Source: Pseudomonas sp. BN102 (GTDB lineage: Bacteria > Pseudomonadota > Gammaproteobacteria > Pseudomonadales > Pseudomonadaceae). Taken from it: a DNA stretch of 64,000 nucleotides. The notes under the pieces are model-generated. The model saw nothing but the letters and a program-made list of their open reading frames with translations, was not told where the DNA came from and searched no databases. This document shows, piece after piece, positions 55,523 to 64,000 of this stretch. Position 1 is the first letter of the stretch, and each line of letters opens with the position of its first letter. The stretch is from positions 1 to 64,000 of the forward strand of contig NZ_SSON01000080.1 of NCBI RefSeq assembly GCF_029871245.1, in the 5' to 3' direction. The position numbers and the translations under genes are program-made.

Positions 55523-56716
55523 TCAGAGTTGGAACAGCAACTTGGCGATGATGCCGCGCTGCACTTCGCTGGTTCCGCCGTAGATGGTGGAAGCCCGGCG
55601 CAGGAACATGTCGTTCGAAATGCCGCGCGCCAGCCGTTGCAGCGGATATGGCTGCTCCGGGTCCGCCTCGTGTGGATGCGGATAGGCGATGGCGCCGTAG
55701 TCCCCCAGGGCCTCGATCTGCGTCTCGGTGATGCGTTGCTGCAGCTCCGTAGCGCGGACCTTCAGCATCGAACCGAGACCGTGGGAGGCCGGGTTGTGCT
55801 GCTGTTCCAGGCGCGCCACGCGCTGCACCAGCATTTCCATGGCCTGCAGCTCGGCATCCAGCCGCGCCAGCTTCAAGGCGAACTCCGGACGCTCGCAGAG
55901 CAGTTGGTCGCCCACGTGCAACGTGGCGGCGATCAGCCGCAGCTCGCGCATGTAACGCTTGAGCTCGGGCAGGTCGGCGGTGGTGGCGTGCTCGTTGTTG
56001 AGCAGGAACTTGGTGATGCTCCAGCCCTGCCCTTCGACGCCGATCAGGTTCTTCACCGGCACCCGCACGTTGTCGAAGAAGGTTTCGTTCAGGTGGTGGG
56101 CGTCGTCGATGCTGCGGATCGGGCGCACGGTGACGCCGGGCGTCTTCATGTCCACCAGCAGGAAGCTGATACCGGCCTGCTTCTTCACTTCGGTGTCGGT
56201 GCGCGCCAGCAGGAAGATCCAGTCGGCATGGTGGGCGTAGCTGGTCCAGGTCTTCTGGCCGTTCACCACATAGTGGTCGCCGTCACGCACGGCACGGGTG
56301 CGCAGGGAGGCCAGGTCGGAACCGGCGCCCGGCTCGGAGAAGCCCTGGCACCACAGGCGCTCGCCGTTGAAGACGGCCGGCAGATGCTCGGCCTTCTGTT
56401 CCGGCGTGGCGAAGGCGTTGAGGACCGGCCCGAGCATCTTGTGCACGAAGGCGTCCTGGGTCGGCGTACCAGCCGCGCTGCACTCGTCGTCGAACACCAG
56501 GATCTGCGGCACCGACCAGCCGGTGCCGCCGTGTTCCTTCGCCCAGTAGGGCGCGCCCCAGCCACGTTCGTTGAGCAGTTTCTGCCAGCGCATGATCTGC
56601 TCGCGCGGCGAGCGGGTGCAGCGCTGCTGGCCTTTCAGCTCATCCGGGACCTCCCGAATGAACTGCCGGACCTCCTCGCGGAAAACCGCGAGGCTGGCGT
56701 CAGGTTGAAAATCCAT
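55523..56716 (-). CDS. Acyl-CoA dehydrogenase, larger partner of a likely heteromer
   Basis: 397 residues. GFSEPGAGSDLASLRTRAVRDGD for FAD, VNGQKTWTSYAHHADWIFLLART, a long insert, and a C-terminal ASTIYGGTSEVQRGIIAKLL. This form resembles FadE-type alpha subunits of steroid and branched side-chain pathways. The gap to the thiolase gene upstream is 13 bases. Tandem, unequal dehydrogenases with so little spacing imply a complex. Confidence 0.87.
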   Translation of the reverse strand: MDFQPDASLAVFREEVRQFIREVPDELKGQQRCTRSPREQIMRWQKLLNERGWGAPYWAKEHGGTGWSVPQILVFDDECSAAGTPTQDAFVHKMLGPVLNAFATPEQKAEHLPAVFNGERLWCQGFSEPGAGSDLASLRTRAVRDGDHYVVNGQKTWTSYAHHADWIFLLARTDTEVKKQAGISFLLVDMKTPGVTVRPIRSIDDAHHLNETFFDNVRVPVKNLIGVEGQGWSITKFLLNNEHATTADLPELKRYMRELRLIAATLHVGDQLLCERPEFALKLARLDAELQAMEMLVQRVARLEQQHNPASHGLGSMLKVRATELQQRITETQIEALGDYGAIAYPHPHEADPEQPYPLQRLARGISNDMFLRRASTIYGGTSEVQRGIIAKLLFQL

Positions 56717-56729
56717 CAGGTTTCCCCTG

Positions 56730-57917
56730 TCAGTCCTTGCGGTACATGGTCACCACGCAGGCGCCACCGATACCGATGTTGTGCTGCAGGGCGATGCGCG
56801 CGCCCTCTACCTGGCGCTGCTCGGCCTGGCCGCGCAGCTGCTGGACCAGCTCGGTGCACTGGGCCAGGCCCGTGGCGCCGATGGGATGTCCCTTGGACAG
56901 CAGGCCACCGGACGGGTTGACCACATAGCGGCCACCGTAGGTGTTGTCGCCGTCGTCGACGAACTTCTGTGCGCCGCCCTCCGGGCACAGGCCCAGGGAT
57001 TCGTAGGTCAGCAGTTCATTCTGGGCGAAGCAGTCGTGCAGTTCGACCACGTCCACTTCATCGGCACCAATGCCGGCCATTTCGTAAACCTGGCGAGCGG
57101 CCGCGCGGGACATGGAGAAGCCCGCCACATCACGCATGTCGCCGGACTTGAAGGTTTCCGCGCCATCGGTGGTCAGTGCCTGGCCGGCAATAGACACGCT
57201 GCGATCCAGGCCGTGCTTCTGCGCATAGGCCTCGCTGCACAGCACCACGGCGGCGGCGCCGCAGGTGGGCGGGCAGGCCATCAGCCGGGTCATGACCTCA
57301 GGCCAGACCACCTGGTCGGCCATCACTTCCTCGGTGGTGACCACTTTGCGGAACACGGCCTTCGGGTTGTTCGCCGCATGGCGGCTGGCCTTGGCGCGGA
57401 TCTTGGCGAAAGTTTCCAGCGGGGTGCCGAAACGCTTCATGTGCTCGACGCCGGCGCTGCCGAAAATGCGCAGGGCGGCGGGAATCTCGACGGCGCCGGG
57501 AATCGCTTCGTTGCACTGCTCCAGGAATAGCTCCAGCGGGCTGGGACGGTCGGCGAAGGCGCTGTTGATGGCACCGGGGATCATCTGCTCGAAGCCGAAG
57601 GCCAGGACGATGTCCACCATGCCGCTGCTGATAGCCTGGTTGGCCAGGTACAGCGCCGACGAACCGCTGGCGCAGTTGTTGTTCACGTTGAGCACCGGGA
57701 TGCCAGTCATGCCCACGTTGTAGAGCACGCGCTGGCCGCAGGTGGAGTCACCGAAGACATAGCTGGCAAAGGCCTGCTGGATGGACTCATAGCCAACACC
57801 CGCGTCCGCCAGGGCCAGGCGCACGGCCTGCTCGCCCATGACCGCGTAGGTTTCGCTCTGGCCCGGCTTCACGAACGGGATCATGCCTACACCGGCGACG
57901 ACGACTTTCTGCCTCAT
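56730..57917 (-). CDS. SCP-x type thiolase
   Basis: 395 residues from ATG 57917, preceded by GAGGAGAAAG; frame is open further up but unrelated. Same class and length as 14212-15399. Nucleophile Cys82 in NNNCASGSS, HDCFAQNE and GHPIGATG are all intact. The sequence identity with the thiolase at 14212 is high by eye (VAGVGMIPF.KPGQS.TY, FPQGREM region aside). It closes a beta-oxidation round for the dehydrogenase-MaoC set downstream and heads this operon. Confidence 0.91.
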   Translation of the reverse strand: MRQKVVVAGVGMIPFVKPGQSETYAVMGEQAVRLALADAGVGYESIQQAFASYVFGDSTCGQRVLYNVGMTGIPVLNVNNNCASGSSALYLANQAISSGMVDIVLAFGFEQMIPGAINSAFADRPSPLELFLEQCNEAIPGAVEIPAALRIFGSAGVEHMKRFGTPLETFAKIRAKASRHAANNPKAVFRKVVTTEEVMADQVVWPEVMTRLMACPPTCGAAAVVLCSEAYAQKHGLDRSVSIAGQALTTDGAETFKSGDMRDVAGFSMSRAAARQVYEMAGIGADEVDVVELHDCFAQNELLTYESLGLCPEGGAQKFVDDGDNTYGGRYVVNPSGGLLSKGHPIGATGLAQCTELVQQLRGQAEQRQVEGARIALQHNIGIGGACVVTMYRKD

Positions 57918-58518
57918 GTCTTTCTCCTCAACTGTGGGTATCCCGCAGGCGCCAGCGGCGCTCGCCCGGCATTGGCACTGGGCGGCAGGCTTTTGAGCCT
58001 CAAGGATAGGCAGCCCCTCCAGCGTTCCGCCCCTCCCCATTTGGATAGCCCGGGATGGCGCTCCGGGCAGGCACCCCTCCCCGGCCGAATGATTGGCGGC
58101 ATGTTAGCGGATGCGGGTTTCAGCGGCAGTGGCAATGGACGCCAGGCGTGGCGTTTTGTGGCGCTGCGGACGGACGGTGCGTTGGCGCTCGCCGCAGGCA
58201 CAGTCCTGTAGGGGCGAATTCATTCGCCAAGCAGGACGCAGCCCTGCCCTGAAGGAGCGAATTCATTCGCGAAATGGCTGGGTACCGTGCCAGCCGGCAA
58301 CCGCCCTCTCCCCCGGCTCCTCTCCCGCATGCGGGCGAGGGGTGGCTCTCGGCACGCCTTCGGCACAGTCCTGTGGGGGGCGAATTCATTCGCAAAATGG
58401 TTGGGCACCGTGCTAGCCGGCAACTACCCTCACCCCCGGCCCCTCTCCCAGAGGGCGAGGGGTGACTCCTGGCTCATCTTCGGCATAGTCCTGTAGGGGC
58501 GAATTCATTCGCGAAACA
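57918..58518. repeat. Array of intergenic repeats
   Basis: 600 bases without a gene between thiolase and enoyl-CoA isomerase. Three or four copies of TGTAGGGGCGAATTCATTCGC... occur at about 58206-58240, 58254-58275, 58374-58400 and 58491-58516. Two CCCCTCTCCC...GAGGGGTG units alternate with them. The regular alternation is striking and could act as a transcription or topology element. Confidence 0.7.
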
Positions 58519-59325
58519 TCAGGACGCCGGACGCACCGCCCCCCGGTACGGCAACCCTTCCTTGGCCAGGAAACGGCGTACCGCCTCGGCGTGATAGCGG
58601 CTCGCACCGCACAGCGACTGGGCGGTGGCCTCGAACTGGGTCATGGCCTGGCGGTCGGTCTCGAACGAGCGGTTGAGCAGTGTCTTGGCCATGCCCAGCG
58701 CCTCGGCAGGGGCATCGTCGAACTGCGCGGCGAAGCGCAAGGCGCTGTCCACCAATTGCTCCTGGGGAAGGATCGCCTGCGCCAGGCCCAGCGCCAGCGC
58801 CTCGTCGGCATCGAGTGGGCGCGCGGAGAAGATGATCTCCTTGGCCTTGGCCAGGCCAACCAGCCGTGGCAGCACATGCAGCATGGACAGGTCCGGCACC
58901 AGCCCCAGGCTGAGGAAGGTCGGCAACAGCCGCACGCGCGGGGTAACGAAGATGAAGTCCGCCGCCAGGGCCAGGGAGAACCCCGCCCCTACGGCAACGC
59001 CATCGACTGCGGAGATCACGGGCTTTTCCAGGTCAATCAGATCGGCGAACCAGTCGTGGAAACCCAGCACCAGGTTGCGTCCGGCAAAGGTGCCGTCCTC
59101 GCCCTCCTCCAGGCTGCCCAGGTCGAAGCCGGAGCAGAACGCCCCGCCCGCCCCGGTCAACACCACCGAGCGCACCGAACGGTCGTCCCGCGCGGCTTTC
59201 ACGGCTGCCGCCAGGGCATCGCTGACGGCAGCCTCGAAGGCATTGCGCTTCTGCGGCCGGTTCAGGGTGATGAGCGCCGTCTTGCCGATCTTCTCGTACA
59301 GCACTGCACTGTCAGTCACGTCCAT
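58519..59325 (-). CDS. Enoyl-CoA isomerase-like crotonase
   Basis: 268 residues. Crotonase fold with oxyanion GAGGAFCSGFDL, GAGFSLALAAD and the GLVPDLSMLHVLPRLVG loop. Both hydratase glutamates are replaced (Ser117 at the CELA position and Thr136 at the PE position), while Asp145 in VPD matches the Asp used by PaaG-like enoyl-CoA isomerases. Isomerase (double-bond shift) or another crotonase activity is therefore more likely than hydration. A hairpin without T-run lies before the next gene. Confidence 0.83.
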   Translation of the reverse strand: MDVTDSAVLYEKIGKTALITLNRPQKRNAFEAAVSDALAAAVKAARDDRSVRSVVLTGAGGAFCSGFDLGSLEEGEDGTFAGRNLVLGFHDWFADLIDLEKPVISAVDGVAVGAGFSLALAADFIFVTPRVRLLPTFLSLGLVPDLSMLHVLPRLVGLAKAKEIIFSARPLDADEALALGLAQAILPQEQLVDSALRFAAQFDDAPAEALGMAKTLLNRSFETDRQAMTQFEATAQSLCGASRYHAEAVRRFLAKEGLPYRGAVRPAS

Positions 59326-59344
59326 TTTCCTCTCGATACGACGA

Positions 59345-59366
59345 CGAGCCGGGCATACCCGGCTCG
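59345..59366. other. Hairpin between dehydrogenase and isomerase genes
   Basis: CGAGCCGGG / CCCGGCTCG stem with a 4-base loop; no T-run. Could be an mRNA processing or attenuation element; not a clear terminator. Confidence 0.4.
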
Positions 59367-59415
59367 CTGTCCAGACATCTGGTTTCCGCGTTCAACAGGA
59401 TCGTTACCCGCCCTG

Positions 59416-60561
59416 TCAGAGGTGGCGAGCAATGATCACCTTCTGGATATGGCTGGTGCCCTCGTAGATCTTGGTGACGCGAACGTCACGGCAGTAACGC
59501 TCCACCGGGAAGTCGCTGAGGTAGCCGTAGCCGCCGTGGATCTGCAGGGCTTCGGAGCAGACCTTCTCCGCCATTTCGCTGGCGAACAGCTTGGCCATGG
59601 AGGCCTCCTTGGCGCAGTGCACACCCGCGAAGTGCAGCCGGGCCGCGTGCAGGGTGAAATGCTGGGCGACCTCGTACTGGGTGGCCATGTCGGCCAGGTC
59701 GAAGGCCACGCCTTGCAGGTTGATGATCGGCGCGCCGTAGGCTTCGCGCTCGTTGGCGTACTTCACGGCGGCTTCCAGGGCGGCGCGGGCACCGCCCAAG
59801 GCCACCGCGGCGATACCGATGCGGCCTTCGGAGAGGGTCGCCATCAGGCGCTTGTAGGCAGTGCCTTCCTCGGCCAGCAGGTTCTCCGCCGGTACGCGGC
59901 AGTTATCCAGCTGGATGGCCGCCACATGGGCCGAGCGCTGGCCCATCTTGCTTTCCACGCGAGTCACGGTGTAGCCGGGTTCGCGCGGGTCAATGATGAA
60001 CATGCTGGGGCCCTTGCGGCCTTCCGGGGTGTCGGTCACCGCCGCGATGGCGAAGGCGATGCCAGCCTCGTTGCCGTTGGAGATGAACTGTTTGCTGCCG
60101 TTGAGCACGTAGCAGTCACCCTCGCGGCGCGCGGTGGTGCGGAATGCGGCGGTATCCGAACCGGCCTGGGGCTCGGTCAGCAGGCCGGCGGCAATCAGTT
60201 CGCCGGAGATCATGCCGGCCAGGTATTTCTCTTTCTGCCGCTCGGTGCCGAAGCGATGGAGCATGTCGGTCATGCCGTTGTGGACATGGAGGATGGTCGC
60301 GAAGCCGGCGTCAGCGGCAGCGAATTCCTGGATCGCCAGGCAGTACTCGGGGAACGACATGCCCGAGCCGCCGGCTTCCACGGGAACCTGCATGCCGAGG
60401 AAGCCGAGTTCGGCCACCGCCTTCAGCTCGTCGCGGGGCCAGGCGCCAGTGCGGTCGCGCTCGGCGGCCGTGGTTGCCACCACTTCCTGGGCCACCTTGC
60501 GGGCGGCGTCGCGGATCATGATTTCCTGCTCGCTCAGGAATGCTGCGGATGTATCGCTCAT
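59416..60561 (-). CDS. Acyl-CoA dehydrogenase (short/medium-chain type)
   Basis: 381 residues. LLTEPQAGSDTAAFRTTAR and LNGSKQFISNGNEAG bind FAD; IHGGYGYLSDFPVERYCRDVRVTKIYEGTSHIQKVIIARHL ends with catalytic-loop Glu in YEGTS, the pattern of short/medium-chain enzymes. It does not share the LAWER base of the paralogues at 28373 and 33633. It precedes the enoyl-CoA isomerase by 90 bases with a hairpin between them. The MalT-like regulator gene ends 214 bases upstream. Confidence 0.92.
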   Translation of the reverse strand: MSDTSAAFLSEQEIMIRDAARKVAQEVVATTAAERDRTGAWPRDELKAVAELGFLGMQVPVEAGGSGMSFPEYCLAIQEFAAADAGFATILHVHNGMTDMLHRFGTERQKEKYLAGMISGELIAAGLLTEPQAGSDTAAFRTTARREGDCYVLNGSKQFISNGNEAGIAFAIAAVTDTPEGRKGPSMFIIDPREPGYTVTRVESKMGQRSAHVAAIQLDNCRVPAENLLAEEGTAYKRLMATLSEGRIGIAAVALGGARAALEAAVKYANEREAYGAPIINLQGVAFDLADMATQYEVAQHFTLHAARLHFAGVHCAKEASMAKLFASEMAEKVCSEALQIHGGYGYLSDFPVERYCRDVRVTKIYEGTSHIQKVIIARHL

Positions 60562-60774
60562 ATGCTTCCTCTTGCCCTGGGTCGAAGTTCCGATGCTTTG
60601 CGCTGCTACCGCCGCCGACGCGACCGCCGGACCTCTGGACGCCGCCCGGATCGAACCGGCGAGTACGCGTCACGCAGCAGTTGGCAAACAGCGCAATGTG
60701 CCCAGCATGGAGGCGACGGCTCCGCACCCGCGCCTCCCCTCTCGGTAGGGGAACCCGCCCGGGAGGACGTCCAG

Positions 60775-63486
60775 CTACTTCAGCAGTCCCTGCTGGCGCG
60801 CCAGCGAAATTGCCGCGTAGCGGCTCGATACACCCAACTTCGCGAGGATGTTCTTCACGTTCCACTTCACCGTGCCAAAGGTGATGTTGAGCGTCAGGGC
60901 GATGCGCTTGTTGGACATTGCCTGTGCCACCAGGCCGAGGATTTCCAGTTCACGCGGGGTCAGGCTCGCACGCGGCGCACTGGCCGCCACGCGCGGTTGC
61001 GGGATGGACGGCAGCGGCTCGGCTTCCGCCTCGTCACATTCGAAGAGGCGGTCCAGGTAGTCGGCCACCGCTGCTTCGGGACGAATCTCTTCGCGCCATT
61101 GAAGCAACCGTTCGACGATCGCCCGGCCTTCATCCAGCACGGTGCGGACCAGCCCATGCCGGGCGGCCATTTCCATGGCGGCCTGAAGGTTTTCATCGGC
61201 TTCATCCCGTTGGCCGAGCTCGTCGTGGGCCAATGCGGCGAGCAGCTGGACCTTGACCAGCGTGCGCGCCCGCCCCTGCTTTTCAGCACCCTTGCGCACC
61301 ATCGCCAGCCCTTCCAGCGCCCAGGCCGGATCACGTCCGGCCAGTGCCAGCCGTGACCGGGCGAAGGTGGCGATGTGAGCGATTTCGTAGCGCGCTTCGG
61401 CGGTCGGACGCTGCGCCGTTTCGAGGTCGACCAGGCGCGATACCAGCGCCGTGGCGCGACGCTGTTCGCCCTGTTCCAGGAGCAGACGGACCTGCTCGGC
61501 CAGCATCAGCGCCAGCAGGCGGTCCAGGCCCAGCACATGGAAATGCGCGGCCTGCGCTTCGAGGAAGTCCAGCGCGGCCTGGTGCGACTCGCGCTGTGCA
61601 GCAATGCGGGCGCGGCAGAGCGAAGCGCGGGCCATCACATCCGGCATGGACGAACGCAGGATGCCGCTGCGGTTGGCCAGTACCCGCAGGGCGTCGTCGA
61701 GGCGATCCAGTTCGTAATAGGCATCGCAGAGCGTGGCCGCGCACAGGTTGGCCGATACCGATCCGCGCCCATAGGACTCTTCGGCCCGGGCGAGAACGCT
61801 CGAACCCAGGCGTTCGGCCTCCAGGGCATCGCCGAACCTCAGGCTCGTCAGTGCCCGCATGCTTTCGAAGACCATGGCCATGTCGTTGCCACGATCCTCG
61901 AGATGGACCGGTTGTTGTTCGTGCAACCTGCGGGCGTCATCCAGGCGGCCCACGGCGAGGTAGGCGGTGACCAGCGCCGAGAGGCCGATGTAGTGCAGGG
62001 AATGGTTATCCAGCTGGGTCTGGTGGGCCGGCTCCAGCAGGCCGATGACCCGCCGGGGCTGGTCCAGTTGCAGGGCGATCGCGGCATCCGCCAGGACCAG
62101 CTTCGACGATACCGCCGGATTACGTGCCGCCTCGGTGCGGCGTATCTGCTCCAGCCAGCGCTGCGCCTTGCCCGGCCGCGCGGTGAAGGCGTAGGTCAGG
62201 CAGCCCATGATGAACAGTCGCGGATGGGCGAACAGGACGTCCTGCGGCAATCGCTCCAACAGATGCAGCATCGGACTGACGTAGGCCATGCTCCAGCTGG
62301 TCGAGGCCGCTTCCTCCATGGCCTCCAGCGCATAGTCCAGGTCTCCGCCCAGGTTGGCGTGGCGAACGGCTTCCACCAGGTAGTCATGCTCGGCGAACCA
62401 TTGGCTGCCACGACGGTGCAACGTCTCCACTTCAGTAGCCCCGCGAGCCGCCAGGCGCTGCACCAGGAATTCGCCGAACAGCGGATGGAAGCGATACCAG
62501 GGCGTGCTGTCCTCGGATTCGATGCGGTAGATCAGCAGGTTCTCGTCCTCGGCTCGCTTCATCAGCTCCGGTGCGCGCGGGCTGGCGGTGACGAAGGCGG
62601 CGAGATCGGCGTTGAAGCGCCGGAAGATGGAGACCTTCTCCATGAACCCGAGCAGCTCGGGCGGCAGGCAGGCCACCACGTCCTCGGCCAGGTAGGCCTG
62701 CAGGTCGCTGGACTTGGCAAGTATCGAGCACAGCTGCGTACGCTTCGTCGGGCGCGCCCGCAGCAATGTGGCGATGGGTTGCAGGCTGGCCGGCCAGCCG
62801 CTGGTCAGGTCATGGATCAGGTGCTCTTCATCGGCGCTGAGTTTCAGGGTGCCGAGGTTCTGCTGGAGGAAGTCGCGGGTTTCGTCCAGGTCGAAGGGCA
62901 ACTCGGCGAAATCGATCTCTGCCAGGTGTCCCTGCATGCGCAGGCGGCCGAGGCTCAAGGGCGGTGTCGTCCGCGACGCGATGGCGATATGCAGATTGGC
63001 CGGGCAGTGATCCAGCAGCTTCTGCATCAAGCGGTGGGCGGCGGGCGCTTCCACATGGTGGAAGTCATCCATCAACAGATGCAGTTCCCTGCCAACGGCT
63101 TCCGCCCCGTGGGTGACGCTGGCCACCAGGGCGTTGATCGACTGCTCGCCGCCATCGCTCTGCAGCCACTCCTGTTCGATGCGGATACCCAGGCGCTGCA
63201 GGGCCGACAGCACGTAGGCGAGGAAACTCGCGAAGTGGCGGTCGTCGAGGCTGAAGGAGATCCAGGCCACGTCCAGCCCGGCCTTCATCAGTTCCAGGCG
63301 CCATTGCGCCAGCAGGATGGTCTTGCCGAATCCCCCGCTGCCGGTGATCAGGGTCGCACTGCACTGCTGGGCCTCGCGCAAACGAGCCAGCAGCTGCGCA
63401 CGCGGGATGTGCCGGGCATTGAGGCGCGGGGGCGAGAACTTGGTCGCGACCAGCAGGTCGTCGGCATTGATGACTGATGTATGCAT
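60775..63486 (-). CDS. MalT-like LuxR-family ATP-dependent regulator
   Basis: 903 residues from ATG 63486 (MHTSVINADDLL); the open frame extends far upstream into C-rich non-coding DNA. Walker A GSGGFGKT at residues 49-56, DDFHHVEAP as Walker-B-like DD, TPR-like helical body, and a C-terminal LuxR HTH: LTPRELEILGLVAQAMSNKRIALTLN and TVKWNVKNILAKLGVSSR. It shares the TVKWN core and MSNKR helix with the regulator at 30694-33375, so both may recognise similar DNA. It is divergent from a crotonase gene over 228 bases. Confidence 0.92.
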   Translation of the reverse strand: MHTSVINADDLLVATKFSPPRLNARHIPRAQLLARLREAQQCSATLITGSGGFGKTILLAQWRLELMKAGLDVAWISFSLDDRHFASFLAYVLSALQRLGIRIEQEWLQSDGGEQSINALVASVTHGAEAVGRELHLLMDDFHHVEAPAAHRLMQKLLDHCPANLHIAIASRTTPPLSLGRLRMQGHLAEIDFAELPFDLDETRDFLQQNLGTLKLSADEEHLIHDLTSGWPASLQPIATLLRARPTKRTQLCSILAKSSDLQAYLAEDVVACLPPELLGFMEKVSIFRRFNADLAAFVTASPRAPELMKRAEDENLLIYRIESEDSTPWYRFHPLFGEFLVQRLAARGATEVETLHRRGSQWFAEHDYLVEAVRHANLGGDLDYALEAMEEAASTSWSMAYVSPMLHLLERLPQDVLFAHPRLFIMGCLTYAFTARPGKAQRWLEQIRRTEAARNPAVSSKLVLADAAIALQLDQPRRVIGLLEPAHQTQLDNHSLHYIGLSALVTAYLAVGRLDDARRLHEQQPVHLEDRGNDMAMVFESMRALTSLRFGDALEAERLGSSVLARAEESYGRGSVSANLCAATLCDAYYELDRLDDALRVLANRSGILRSSMPDVMARASLCRARIAAQRESHQAALDFLEAQAAHFHVLGLDRLLALMLAEQVRLLLEQGEQRRATALVSRLVDLETAQRPTAEARYEIAHIATFARSRLALAGRDPAWALEGLAMVRKGAEKQGRARTLVKVQLLAALAHDELGQRDEADENLQAAMEMAARHGLVRTVLDEGRAIVERLLQWREEIRPEAAVADYLDRLFECDEAEAEPLPSIPQPRVAASAPRASLTPRELEILGLVAQAMSNKRIALTLNITFGTVKWNVKNILAKLGVSSRYAAISLARQQGLLK

Positions 63487-63714
63487 GCTCGTTTTCTCCG
63501 CCCTTGTACTTGTTCGAAACGGTCCGGCCCGCCTCCAAACGGCACCAGGCGTGGGCTTCACCCGGCTTCGGGCATTGCCCGGACGTCGCCCGCATCCTGC
63601 TACAACCGGTTGGAAGTCGGCCCCGTCCGCAACGGGGGGGGAGCAGTTCAGACGGCCTCGCGTAAGTTCGAATCCAGGCAGAAACGCCATTTGCATTGCA
63701 TTCGAGGAGCTGAG

Positions 63715-64000
63715 ATGAGCGAGTCCGTTTCTTTTGAGGTGAGGGGTCAGGTGGGCTGGATCACCCTGACGCGCCCGAAAGCCATGAACGCCCTGAACCG
63801 GGAGATGCTGGAGGCCATGATCGCCCGCCTGCACGTCTGGGAAGACGACGCCGGCGTGCGCGTGATTGCGCTGACCGCCACCGGCCCGGCCTTCTGCGCC
63901 GGCGCCGACCTGAAAGCCAGCGGTACGCCGCAACCGGGCGAGCCGGACCTGCTGGACACCATCGTCGCCTTCTTCGACCTGCTGCGCGTGTATCCGAAGC
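63715..64000 (+). CDS. Enoyl-CoA hydratase/isomerase, cut by window edge
   Basis: 95 codons from ATG 63715 (MSESVSFEVRGQVGWITLTRPKAMNALNREML), preceded by GAGGAG. The first crotonase oxyanion segment is present (ALTATGPAFCAGADLKAS). The catalytic Glu region lies beyond the edge, so hydratase and isomerase cannot be told apart. It is divergent from the MalT-like regulator, a likely target of it. Confidence 0.85.
   Translation, partial: MSESVSFEVRGQVGWITLTRPKAMNALNREMLEAMIARLHVWEDDAGVRVIALTATGPAFCAGADLKASGTPQPGEPDLLDTIVAFFDLLRVYPK

Noticed and set aside
58591-61356. 921-codon plus-strand frame opposite the isomerase and dehydrogenase genes
   Set aside because: Compositional shadow; it crosses genes with strong family motifs on the minus strand.

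Overview
The window is high-GC DNA with dense genes, strong GGAG-type ribosome sites and several Pseudomonas-style intergenic repeat families. I infer a Pseudomonas chromosome, probably a metabolically versatile environmental species; the species is not fixed by anything I can see. Most of the window is lipid-type catabolism organised around acyl-CoA chemistry: eight acyl-CoA dehydrogenases, four thiolase-fold proteins, two acyl-CoA ligases, several MaoC and crotonase hydratases, four short-chain dehydrogenase (SDR) domains, three DUF1302/DUF1329 envelope proteins and two large MalT-like LuxR regulators.

Layout. 1-2230: a lipoprotein (cut by the left edge), a small secreted protein and an MltF-like lytic transglycosylase. 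2690-7290: a lower-GC accessory patch. It holds an IS1182-family element whose transposase has an in-frame TGA, remnants of two older genes (one with a DUF3883 nuclease-like domain), a hypothetical protein, an ankyrin-repeat protein and a block of directly repeated sites that looks like a transposon end. 7518-10184: 3-hydroxyacyl-CoA dehydrogenase plus a long acyl-CoA dehydrogenase. 10498-15399 (minus): SCP-x thiolase, a split MaoC hydratase pair, SDR, DUF2889 and a broken DUF1254 hybrid gene. 15676-19009 (plus, divergent): DUF1302 and DUF1329. 19315-22203: an alpha/beta hydrolase and a wax-ester-synthase/DGAT-type acyltransferase.

22313-29518 (minus): an operon of two acyl-CoA dehydrogenases, a peroxisomal MFE-2-like SDR-MaoC fusion, a thiolase homologue that has lost its catalytic residues, and an acyl-CoA ligase. 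29859-30333: a broken GlcG/HbpS-like gene. 30694-34775: a MalT-like regulator and a third acyl-CoA dehydrogenase that is a close paralogue of one in the preceding operon. 35023-40996 (plus): a complete beta-oxidation spiral (dehydrogenase, crotonase-HAD fusion, thiolase, SDR).

41476-48179 (plus): a separate LacI-controlled cluster with an MFS permease, a HisD/HpsN-like alcohol dehydrogenase, a thioesterase, an SDR and a periplasmic arylsulfatase; it suggests use of a sulfated or sulfonated alcohol. 48474-51829: a paralogous thioesterase and an iron alcohol dehydrogenase, divergent from a second acyl-CoA ligase. 52107-60561 (minus): a second DUF1329, MaoC, a tandem pair of different acyl-CoA dehydrogenases (likely a heteromer), an SCP-x thiolase, an enoyl-CoA isomerase-like protein and another acyl-CoA dehydrogenase. 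60775-63486: the second MalT-like regulator, divergent from a crotonase cut by the right edge.

Read together, the SCP-x thiolases, paired dehydrogenases, MaoC hydratases and DUF1302/DUF1329 proteins resemble gene sets used for side-chain beta-oxidation of bulky hydrophobic compounds such as steroids, isoprenoids or branched alkyl chains. No ring-cleavage genes are present, so the substrate remains unknown. No rRNA, tRNA or CRISPR array was recognised.
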